A stretch of DNA of 32,681 nucleotides, taken from NCBI GenBank assembly GCA_016709725.1, contig JADJMG010000032.1, positions 1-32,681 on the forward strand. The letters are read 5' to 3'. Below are positions 26,601 to 32,681 of this stretch, piece by piece; within the stretch, counting starts at the first letter, position 1; each line of letters starts with the position of its first letter. The translations under genes and the position numbers were made by a program. The notes under the pieces are model-generated. The model was not told the origin of the DNA and ran no database searches. It worked only from the letters and a program-made list of their open reading frames with translations. This DNA is from Bacteroidota bacterium. Its GTDB lineage: Bacteria; Bacteroidota; Bacteroidia; AKYH767-A; OLB10.

Positions 26601-29442
26601 GGATGTTGATGGGGATGGATTTGGTGACGCTTCAAATACAACACAAGATTGCGATGCACCATCCGGATACGTAGCAAACAATACCGATTGCAACGATGCA
26701 AACATCTTTGTATATCCAGGCGCTGCTGAACAATGCAATAATATTGATGACAACTGTAATGGAACTATTGATGAAGGATGTACGGTCTTCACTTTCTATT
26801 TCGACAATGACAATGATGGTTATGGTGATCCTGCGATCAGCACTACACAAACCAATCCTACTCCTCCAACTGGATATGTAGGTCCTTCTGGAGATTGCAA
26901 TGACAACAACAATACCATCTACCCTGGAGCTCCAGAATTATGCAATAGCATTGATGATAATTGCAACGGCACCATTGATGAAGGTGTTACCAACATTACT
27001 TACTATGCAGATGCCGATGGTGATGGTTATGGAGATGCCTCTGTATCACAATCTACTTGCAACGGTGCTCCTTCAGGATATGTAGCCAATGCAACAGATT
27101 GCAACGACAACAACAATACAATCAATCCAGGTGCAACTGAAGTTTGCAATAATATTGACGATAACTGCAACAGTTTAACGGATGATGGTTTAACATTCAC
27201 AACTTACTATGCAGATGCCGATGGTGATGGTTATGGAGATGCCTCCATCTCTCAATCTACTTGCAACGGAGCTCCTTCAGGATATGTAACAGATGCAACG
27301 GATTGCAACGACAACAACAATGCAATAAATCCTGGAGCAACAGAAGTTTGTAATAACATCGACGACAACTGCAATGGCTTAACCGATGATGGATTAACTT
27401 TCACAACTTACTATGCAGATGCAGATGGAGATGGATATGGAGATGCATCCATCTCTCAATCTACTTGCAACGGAGCTCCTTTAGGATATGTAGCCAATGC
27501 AACAGATTGCAACGACAACAACAATACAATCAATCCAGGAGCGTTGGAAATTTGCAACACTGTGGATGATAATTGTAACGGAGACATTGATGATGCTGAT
27601 GCAGGTATTTATGGACAAACATTTTGGAATGCTGATGCAGATGGTGACGGTTTTGGTGACCTTAATGTAAACACTCAAACTTTAGCATGCTATCAACCCG
27701 TTGGCTATACCTCGGATTATAGCGATTGCGACGATCAAAACCCGAATATTAATATCGCGGCACTTGAAGTTTGCGGAAATTCAGTGGATGACAATTGCAA
27801 TGGAACCATCGACGAAGGATGTAGTGGTTGTGCGAATCCAAGTACTGCAGATGCGGGTGCTGATCAAAATATTTGCACAGGAACCAATGCAAGTTTATCA
27901 GGTACTATTGGTGGCGGTGCTACAACAGGTACTTGGAGTTCTTCTGGAGATGGAACTTTCACTCCAAATGCGAATGATTTAAATGCTAGTTACACTCCAG
28001 GTGCAAACGACATCTCCAATGGAACGGTAACATTAACACTAACCACGGATGCTTTACCAAACTGCGATGCTGCTATTTCAACGATGGATATTACCATAGG
28101 TTCCTCTGCATCATTAGGTGCGATAACAGGTCCAGCTTCACTTTGCAATCCTTCAGGACAAATCATCACGTACAGTGTAGCCAGCATTCCGGGCGCAAGT
28201 ACATACTTATGGTCGGTTCCATCGGGAACAACTATTCTAAGTGGACAAGGCAGCAATTCCATCACAGTTAAATGGCCATTCTCTTCCATTCACAGTGGTG
28301 TAGTTGGAAATATTTGTGTATTTGCAAATACAAGTTGTGGAATTACGGCACCAAGTTGTAAAAATATTTCTGTACAACTAATCGCGCCTATTCGACCATC
28401 TACCATATCGGGTAATTCAAAATCATGTCCTGGAAACATAGAAATGTATTCCATAGCGAATGTATATAGAGCCGACAGTTACAATTGGACTGCGCCTACA
28501 GGAGCTACCATTACGGGTGGACAAGGAACCAATGTGATTACGGTTTCATTCGATCCATTATTTGTTGGCGGCGATTTAACAGTGAGTGCATCCAATGGAT
28601 GTGGTACAAGTCCAAATCGTGTTAAAACATTATCAAGAAGTATACTTTCTGCACCTGGACAAATTGCTGGTCCAAAAAATGGCAATTGCGGTGGAACCAA
28701 TGTTACTTATAGTTGCCCACTACAAAATGGTGCAACTTCCTATACATGGAGCACCACAGCAGGAATTATGATTACGAGTGGACAAGGCACCAACTCCATC
28801 ACGGTGGATTTCTTGGGAACATTTGTAAATGGAAGCATTTCCGTTTATGGTTCTAACAGTTGTGGAAATGGCGCTAGCAGAAATCTCAGTGTAACTGGAG
28901 CTCCTGAAAAACCAGGAACTATTACAGGTCCGACAGTACTTTGCACCAACGGAAATTATGTATTTGATGTAGCTGCCGTAGCGGGTACTACTAATTACAT
29001 TTGGACAGTTCCTGCGCATTTACAAATCACCAGTGGTCAAGGAACAAAAACCATCAATGTATTGAATGGATCCATTCCAAAACCATCCTACTCCATCAAT
29101 GTGAAAGCATCTAATGGTTGCGGAACGAGTGCGGCAAGCAAACTAGAAAACATGAGCACTGTAATCTGCACAAGAGTGGCAGAAAACAGTTTCACAAACA
29201 TTTCAACGTATCCAAACCCAGCGCATGATCTAATCAACATCGCCATGACAAGTGAAGTAAACAAAGATGCGAATCTTATAATCCTTGATGTCCTAGGTAA
29301 AGTGATTTACAGTGCGGGCATGGATTTACTCGCAGGAGAAAACAAAGTACAAGTCGATTGCTCTACTTGGGCGAAAGGAGTTTACTTTATTCAAGTAAGA
29401 AGTAGTGATTCGTCGATGTCAGCAACGATAGTTGTGGAATAA
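23641..29442 (+). CDS. Giant T9SS surface protein: PPC-like, Ig-like, MopE-type and PKD-like repeats
   Basis: This intact 1,933-residue protein begins with a signal peptide (LFKLTLLILLLSSYVKAE). Six PPC-like beta domains follow, about residues 21-750 at 121-residue spacing, with markers GHIGYYYNGYDDLIDWYKV, NGQNVYAELFDGD and AAGTYYIRIKNYY. Next are an SprB-like segment and two Ig-like domains (PTITPNGPTSFCQGGSVQL, PVITPAGPITICQGSSINL) to about 975. Six MopE-type metal-binding repeats cover about 983-1395, rich in DADGDGYGDAS and CNNIDDNCNG. A further beta domain and four PKD-like repeats (SxQGTNSITV) reach about 1840. It ends with a type A sorting domain (YPNPAHDLINIAMTS ... KGVYFIQVRSSD). 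It has no enzymatic domain and is probably an adhesin or structural surface protein that binds calcium. It is transcribed away from the kinase array. Confidence 0.93.
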   Translation: MRKLFKLTLLILLLSSYVKAETEPNDLWNLANPISLGASESGIATVGGDIDWYRVEIPEDGQLTLNWTSNNSQLVYCQIYDTLGVELFASNYTGSSTSISKDGLAKGFYYIKFYAYYIAEAPNYTLTATHLATGITNDPENNDVYTNAGSALENDSVTGHIGYYHNSYDDLTDWWKVTTTLDGQISFTITSVNGQNVYAELFDGDGATKLAGNFTSSTATYSQDGLLPGTYYIRIRNYYTYEFTSYILKTNLVLPVNSTEPGENNNFAINAVNVNINDSTNGHIGYYYNGYDDLIDWYKVTPSEDGRIIFKINSLNGQNVYAELFDGDTLTGLSGNFTSSSATYFRDGVAAGTYYIRIKNYYNYEFSPYALVVTHQPTVPDDPELNNTFGTAIPIQPGDSVTGHIGYAYNGYDDFNDWYAVSPTSDGLISLKITSHNGQNVYAELFDNDGVTDLTGSYTSSTATYTRDGLAAGTYYVRIKTYYTSEFAPYSLVVNHTPANLTNDVEPNNHIANAISFPINTTITGHIGYYYNHYDDTTDVYTITLPVDGKLTIDLDPEYFQNVYATLYDNNGATVLFGTYTSSFLSQTKNDLAAGTYYLRIYTYYDSEFTPYTLTSIFEPMVYAAEPSGNNNYANLATLLPANTPSTGHINFYYNLQNDGVDWWVIGYDGAGAMTIDCNIEQNHFNTSYPGIIYKLYADTASSPIASGNWLAQNNTLPLTGLAVGKYYLKIEDYFGSFGAYQLTATYTENCANVFAINSSNQLPGCLGTIEYGISGGLSPYTVQLYLNSLPYGAAQVVASTATFSNLPTGTYYARSYSFGASGTCNNVSTNTVFATPPVPTITPNGPTSFCQGGSVQLTSSAAASYLWSNGETTQSILVNSNGTFSVTVYNAAGCENYSANTVVTVFSNPAAPVITPAGPITICQGSSINLSTAVANVYAWSTGSSSHSISGSSAGTYIVTITDANNCSATSAGVVVNEDPLLTWYADVDGDGFGDASNTTQDCDAPSGYVANNTDCNDANIFVYPGAAEQCNNIDDNCNGTIDEGCTVFTFYFDNDNDGYGDPAISTTQTNPTPPTGYVGPSGDCNDNNNTIYPGAPELCNSIDDNCNGTIDEGVTNITYYADADGDGYGDASVSQSTCNGAPSGYVANATDCNDNNNTINPGATEVCNNIDDNCNSLTDDGLTFTTYYADADGDGYGDASISQSTCNGAPSGYVTDATDCNDNNNAINPGATEVCNNIDDNCNGLTDDGLTFTTYYADADGDGYGDASISQSTCNGAPLGYVANATDCNDNNNTINPGALEICNTVDDNCNGDIDDADAGIYGQTFWNADADGDGFGDLNVNTQTLACYQPVGYTSDYSDCDDQNPNINIAALEVCGNSVDDNCNGTIDEGCSGCANPSTADAGADQNICTGTNASLSGTIGGGATTGTWSSSGDGTFTPNANDLNASYTPGANDISNGTVTLTLTTDALPNCDAAISTMDITIGSSASLGAITGPASLCNPSGQIITYSVASIPGASTYLWSVPSGTTILSGQGSNSITVKWPFSSIHSGVVGNICVFANTSCGITAPSCKNISVQLIAPIRPSTISGNSKSCPGNIEMYSIANVYRADSYNWTAPTGATITGGQGTNVITVSFDPLFVGGDLTVSASNGCGTSPNRVKTLSRSILSAPGQIAGPKNGNCGGTNVTYSCPLQNGATSYTWSTTAGIMITSGQGTNSITVDFLGTFVNGSISVYGSNSCGNGASRNLSVTGAPEKPGTITGPTVLCTNGNYVFDVAAVAGTTNYIWTVPAHLQITSGQGTKTINVLNGSIPKPSYSINVKASNGCGTSAASKLENMSTVICTRVAENSFTNISTYPNPAHDLINIAMTSEVNKDANLIILDVLGKVIYSAGMDLLAGENKVQVDCSTWAKGVYFIQVRSSDSSMSATIVVE
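26587..27825 (+). repeat. Six MopE-type repeats; three nearly identical 204-bp units
   Basis: Six in-frame units inside the giant gene each carry DxDxDGxGD, a GY segment, DCxD and CNxxDDNCNG. Units 3-5 start at 26998, 27202 and 27406, exactly 204 bp (68 residues) apart. Units 3 and 4 share long DNA identity, while unit 5 keeps the protein but uses more different codons. The units are prone to expansion or collapse by recombination. Confidence 0.9.
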
Positions 29443-29472
29443 TGTAGTTTGAATTTCTCATCACCTTTAATT

Positions 29473-29510
29473 CAGAGCTCCTGTGAAAGCGGGGGCTTTG
29501 TTTTTTCTTT
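29473..29510 (+). terminator. Rho-independent terminator after the giant gene
   Basis: AGCTCC and GGGGCT pair (one G-T pair) around a 10-nt loop, followed by TTTGTTTTTTCTTT. It lies 33 bp after the stop. A closely related terminator follows the next T9SS gene. Confidence 0.75.
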
Positions 29511-29734
29511 ATCGCGTTTATTAAAAAGTTACTATTCTTAACATACAACCTGCATTATAAAACAATATGATTAGAATGAAAAGAATGAAGTGTTCATGGC
29601 ACAAAAATATAAGACGAGCAGCACGCATTAATACAAAGCTGAACTGGTATCAGAAGAAAGCAAATAACATTGATAAAATATAATGGAACAAGCCGAAAAT
29701 CCAAACAAAGAGTAGGCGACTTAACTTTAAATAC

Positions 29735-30802
29735 ATGAAAAAAAATCTACTTATTACTCTATTTTTAAGCATGAGCCTTCTAAAACTAAATGCGCAGCCG
29801 GGGGGAGTGGGTGACCTAACAGGAAATTCAATCCTTAAACTTTGGGTAACTTCACAATCTGCAAATGTAAATACCAACAATACTCCTGTTGATACGCTTT
29901 ACGATTTATCAGGAGCAAATAATCACTTAATTGCAGATAGCGCATCTGTTAGGCCACTTCTAATTACCAATCAGCTCAACGGATATCCCGCAATTAGTTT
30001 TAATGGTATAGATCAATACTTACATGATGTTGCTTATGATAGTAGTTTTTACAATGATGAAGCAACACTCATTGCGGTATTACCTCGACAAAGTCTAGGT
30101 ACAATTGTCTCAATAGCATCTACCGATGTTGATGAAGAATTCCTGCTGTTAAGTGGTAAAGCTTATCATCATTCGTTTAATTTCAACTATACCTATCTTG
30201 ATCACGACTGCAATGCCATCGATACCTTATCCCCCTATTGCATACTCACAGGAGAGTTTGGAAAAACTACTTCTGACCTATCCCTTTACTATAACCATGT
30301 TGCCAGCACGCAACTTGTTCAATCTAATAATACCCCCATTGACTACACACAAATAAATCGATTAATTTATATTGGAAACCGACAACAATTCTTACCTAGT
30401 GAATACTTTAATAGCAAATTAGTTGAGCTTATCGGATATAACAGAAAGTTAACCAATACCGAAAGGGATTCTGTATTAAATTATCTCACCAATCGATATT
30501 TGCTTCCTTTAAGTTGTGGTGTTGCATCAAGCACAGAAGAAGTAGATGAAAAAAGTGACATTCATATGTATCCAAACCCAACGCATGATCTAATCAATAT
30601 CTCGATGACCAGTGCCGAAAATAGAGATGCAAATCTTATTATCATTAATGTATTAGGCAAAACGATTTACAGTGCTAGCATGGATTTACTTGCTGGAGAA
30701 AACAAAGTGAAAGTCGATTGCTCTAACTGGGCGAAAGGAATTTATTTTTTACAAGTGCGGAGTAATGATTCTTCGATATCGGAAACGATCGTTGTTGAAT
30801 AA
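29735..30802 (+). CDS. T9SS-secreted LamG-like protein
   Basis: This 355-residue protein has a signal peptide (LLITLFLSMSLLKLNAQ) and then a concanavalin/LamG-like fold. The segments SILKLWVTSQSANV, DTLYDLSGANNHLIAD, YPAISFNGIDQYLHD and SKLVELIGYNRKLTNTERD are the usual markers; the last is the strand before the closing NYLTNRY helix. The C-terminus is a sorting domain (YPNPTHDLINISMTS to KGIYFLQVRSND) close to that of the giant protein upstream. It may bind a sugar or protein on a surface; no catalytic motif is visible. The 292-bp gap before it contains the previous terminator and no clear consensus promoter. Confidence 0.85.
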   Translation: MKKNLLITLFLSMSLLKLNAQPGGVGDLTGNSILKLWVTSQSANVNTNNTPVDTLYDLSGANNHLIADSASVRPLLITNQLNGYPAISFNGIDQYLHDVAYDSSFYNDEATLIAVLPRQSLGTIVSIASTDVDEEFLLLSGKAYHHSFNFNYTYLDHDCNAIDTLSPYCILTGEFGKTTSDLSLYYNHVASTQLVQSNNTPIDYTQINRLIYIGNRQQFLPSEYFNSKLVELIGYNRKLTNTERDSVLNYLTNRYLLPLSCGVASSTEEVDEKSDIHMYPNPTHDLINISMTSAENRDANLIIINVLGKTIYSASMDLLAGENKVKVDCSNWAKGIYFLQVRSNDSSISETIVVE

Positions 30803-30866
30803 TGTAGTTTGAATTTCTCATCACCTTTAATTCAAGGCTCCTGTGGAAACGGGGGCCTTGTTTTTT
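30570..30866 (+). repeat. Duplicated 3' cassette: sorting domain, trailer and terminator
   Basis: The block matches 29212-29510 at the end of the giant gene. The coding part is similar but diverged. A 38-bp stretch across the stop codon and into the trailer (30797-30834 and 29437-29474) is identical, and related terminators follow. Confidence 0.85.
30833..30866 (+). terminator. Rho-independent terminator after the LamG-like gene
   Basis: CAAGGCTCC and GGGGCCTTG form a 9-bp stem (one G-T pair) around a 10-nt loop, followed by six T. The first arm differs from its counterpart at 29476 by changes that are matched in the second arm, which keeps the pairing. Confidence 0.85.
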
Positions 30867-31090
30867 ATGAAGCTTCAAGCCTCAAGCTTCAAGGGATTTG
30901 AAGGTAAGACAAAACTATTCTTTGATTAACAAGGTTTAATATATGAATCAGTCGGACTTCAATTTCACTTTAAAAGGCTCCTTCTGGACAAAAAAGCCCC
31001 AATTTTTATCTCAAAATGTCGATTTTTCACATATAAGTAACCCTGGCATTCATACCTGCACTCCAGATCACTATATTTTATTTTACCTCA
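30867..31090. other. Intergenic region with short AAGCTTCAAG repeats
   Basis: Directly after the terminator, AGCTTCAAG occurs twice within 25 bp (30870-30893) and includes the palindrome TGAAGCTTCA. The rest is AT-rich. A 62-codon frame at 30943 overlaps the promoter of the next gene and has no features of a real gene. Confidence 0.5.
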
Positions 31091-31125
31091 TTTGTCATGG
31101 TGATTCAAAGAAAAATTTACATTTG
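31091..31125 (+). promoter_or_regulatory. Bacteroidota-type promoter for the beta-helix gene
   Basis: TTTG at 31091-31094 and TACATTTG at 31118-31125 (exact TAnnTTTG) are 23 bp apart. The start codon at 31161 lies 35 bp downstream. Confidence 0.6.
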
Positions 31126-31160
31126 TTTTAGTAAAAAATAAACCTTTAATACATACTCAA

Positions 31161-32270
31161 ATGAAAAACCACATTCTCATTCTGATTGTACTTTTAATCA
31201 GCCAAACTGCAGATGCAACCATTTGGCAGGTTGACAATAATCTGAACTCACCACAACCTTTAAATGATGTTCAAGATGCAATTGACAATTATGCAATTGC
31301 TGGAGATACTATTTATATTGAAGGCTCCGCTACTCCCTATGGACAAGCTTTAGCGACAAAGTCAATTACAATCATAGGAGAAGGTTACTATGATTTGCTT
31401 TCTGAAACTGTATTACTTGATGTTGATGTCAGAGCATCGGACGTTTATATCTCTGGAATCAGAGGTTCGATTCTCTTTAGTACAAACCTAGCATCGTTTA
31501 CAACCATCAATAACGTTACTGTTGAAAGATGTTATTTGCAATCTGGTACAATCAGTATAATTGGAAATCCAAATGCATCGTCTCATGCTATTGCAAGTGA
31601 TATTACTTTTCGTAATAATATTTTTGATAACGTATGGGTTGGCTTTGCAGTATCCTCGCAGTTTGATACAAAATTACAAGTGGATTCCATAATTCTTGAA
31701 AACAATATTTTTACTCATTCTGGTTTTCAAGTTCGGAATCCAACAAATACAATTGGACTTGCAACTTTTATACTTCGCAACAATTTATTTATCGATGGAG
31801 TGCGTCAAAATGCGAATGGCAATAACACTTTATTTTATGATGGATTCTTTTTTACAGCAATTTATGATGCAGTAATTTATAATAATATTTTTTATGCAGC
31901 CAATCCGCAAGGATGTACTACATGTACGTTGTTCAATAATTTATCTTTTCAAAACGGAGTAAATGACAGCTTGCCCTCTAGTCAAAACAATATTGTAGCG
32001 CAAGACCCATTGTTTGTTAATTATCCTTTACTTGGAGGGACATTTGATTTTACACACGACTACCATTTGCAACAAACACCCATTCAATCACCTTGTATTG
32101 GAACTGGTAACCCCATAGGTACTGATATAGGAATTTACGGTGGACTTTATCCGTTTGAAATTGGAGCAGGACCTAAAATACCTATTGTTGATTACGTAAA
32201 CATTTCAAACAATGCTGTGCAGCAGAATAGCACTTTCTATCTTCAGTTTGATGCAAAAGTGCGTAAGTAA
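31161..32270 (+). CDS. Secreted right-handed parallel beta-helix protein
   Basis: This 369-residue protein has a signal peptide (ILILIVLLISQTADA) and then the pattern common to secreted beta-helix proteins of Bacteroidota. The first strand segment NDVQDAIDNYAIAGDTIYIEG is typical of the family start. Turns with N-rich ladders follow (ITFRNNIFDNV, IILENNIFTH, FILRNNLFIDG, AVIYNNIFY). The end GTDIGIYGGLYPFEIGAGP leads to a strand pair, IPIVDYVNISNNAV. No catalytic residues of a pectate lyase can be named. No sorting domain is seen, so the protein may depend on its downstream partner or on another signal. It is followed after 19 bp by a second secreted-protein gene in the same direction, which is a likely operon. 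Confidence 0.8.
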   Translation: MKNHILILIVLLISQTADATIWQVDNNLNSPQPLNDVQDAIDNYAIAGDTIYIEGSATPYGQALATKSITIIGEGYYDLLSETVLLDVDVRASDVYISGIRGSILFSTNLASFTTINNVTVERCYLQSGTISIIGNPNASSHAIASDITFRNNIFDNVWVGFAVSSQFDTKLQVDSIILENNIFTHSGFQVRNPTNTIGLATFILRNNLFIDGVRQNANGNNTLFYDGFFFTAIYDAVIYNNIFYAANPQGCTTCTLFNNLSFQNGVNDSLPSSQNNIVAQDPLFVNYPLLGGTFDFTHDYHLQQTPIQSPCIGTGNPIGTDIGIYGGLYPFEIGAGPKIPIVDYVNISNNAVQQNSTFYLQFDAKVRK

Positions 32271-32289
32271 ATCTTTTAAATAAATCATC

Positions 32290-32681
32290 ATGAAAAAGCT
32301 TTACTTAATAATCATAAGCATATTTATATTTTGCTTCTCAGCAAATAGTCAGCAAGTTGTAACTGGCGAGTATTTTTTTGATACCGATCCAAGTCTTGGT
32401 ATTGCAAACTCTATTTCATTTGTAGCAGATAGTGCGGTATTCATTGATAGTATTCCCATTAATGTTACGGGTTTAGCAGTAGGTTATCATTGGGTATATG
32501 TAAGAGTTAAGGACAGCGATAACAAATGGAGCCACTATCGTAAACAACGCTTTTACGTTTATGATAATTCCCCCATAGTGCAACCTATTGATACACCAAA
32601 ATTAGTGCAAGCTGAATATTGGATAGATTCATTACCAATTGCCGGAACTGGAACTTTAATCAATTTAACTCCTGATGATAT
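32290..32681 (+). CDS. Secreted protein, 5' part only (cut by window end)
   Basis: The ATG at 32290 opens MKKLYLIIISIFIFCFSAN, a signal peptide. The mature part starts QQVVTGEYFFDTDPSLGIAN, then LAVGYHWVYVRVKDSDNKWS and QAEYWIDSLPIAGTG. The pattern (EYFFDxDPxxG, then LxxGxHxVYVRxKDxxxxWS) marks a repeated beta module found in Bacteroidota beside beta-helix proteins, and a second copy begins at AEYWID. The gene runs off the window with no stop, so length and sorting domain are unknown. It lies 19 bp after the beta-helix gene, so the two are probably cotranscribed. Confidence 0.75.
   Translation, partial: MKKLYLIIISIFIFCFSANSQQVVTGEYFFDTDPSLGIANSISFVADSAVFIDSIPINVTGLAVGYHWVYVRVKDSDNKWSHYRKQRFYVYDNSPIVQPIDTPKLVQAEYWIDSLPIAGTGTLINLTPDD

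Noticed and set aside
26587..27825. Regular spacing that could suggest a CRISPR array
   Set aside because: The 204-bp period is a multiple of three, the units are in frame inside one intact gene, and they encode a known type of protein repeat.
30943..31131. 62-codon plus-strand frame
   Set aside because: It overlaps the likely promoter of the beta-helix gene, has no recognisable motif or promoter of its own, and looks like chance.

Overview
The window comes from the chromosome of a low-GC member of the Bacteroidota, probably free-living or environmental. Several proteins end in type IX secretion (T9SS) type A C-terminal sorting domains (a YPNP-like motif followed by GxYF). Candidate promoters follow the Bacteroidota pattern TTTG plus TAnnTTTG, and the gene order prs-rplY-pth is usual for the phylum. 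A finer taxonomic placement is not supported.

Region 1 (1-3280) holds the end of a T9SS cargo gene, a terminator, then on the minus strand prs, rplY and pth, and a tRNA-Leu(CAA) gene. The housekeeping genes are recognisable only by joining several reading frames. Because all three would be essential, dense sequencing or assembly indels are a better explanation than decay.

Region 2 (about 3266-9703) looks like a small integrative element in the tRNA-Leu gene. It has a tyrosine recombinase at the far end, an excisionase-like helix-turn-helix protein, unidentified mobile-element-type ORFs, a small lipoprotein, nested inverted repeats, and a candidate attR that resembles the tRNA 3' end. It suffers the same frame breaks.

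Region 3 (9.7-10.6 kb) has a degenerate direct repeat of about 100 bp, a four-helix-bundle (23S rRNA intervening-sequence type) protein gene, and three successive hairpins. One hairpin is a perfect 25-bp stem with a 3-nt loop.

Region 4 (10.6-15.6 kb, minus strand) encodes secreted proteins: an M23-like protein that appears to have lost its zinc ligands, a C10 (streptopain-type) cysteine protease with the same C-terminal layout, and a tail-fibre-like protein with a coiled-coil end.

Region 5 (15.9-23.5 kb, minus strand) is a five-gene signalling array: three TPR sensor kinases of the HisKA_3 class and two NarL/FixJ response regulators. A shared near-palindrome with 7-2-7 NarL-like geometry lies in front of one regulator gene and in front of the first kinase gene.

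Region 6 (23.6-32.7 kb, plus strand) starts divergently from that array with a 1,933-residue secreted protein: six PPC-like repeats, Ig-like domains, six MopE-type metal-binding repeats, four PKD-like repeats and a sorting domain. It is followed by a LamG-like T9SS protein that shares its 3' end and terminator, a parallel beta-helix protein, and the start of another secreted protein cut by the window end. The layout suggests that the signalling array may control the surface proteins, but this is inference. No rRNA gene, CRISPR array or recognisable IS element was seen.
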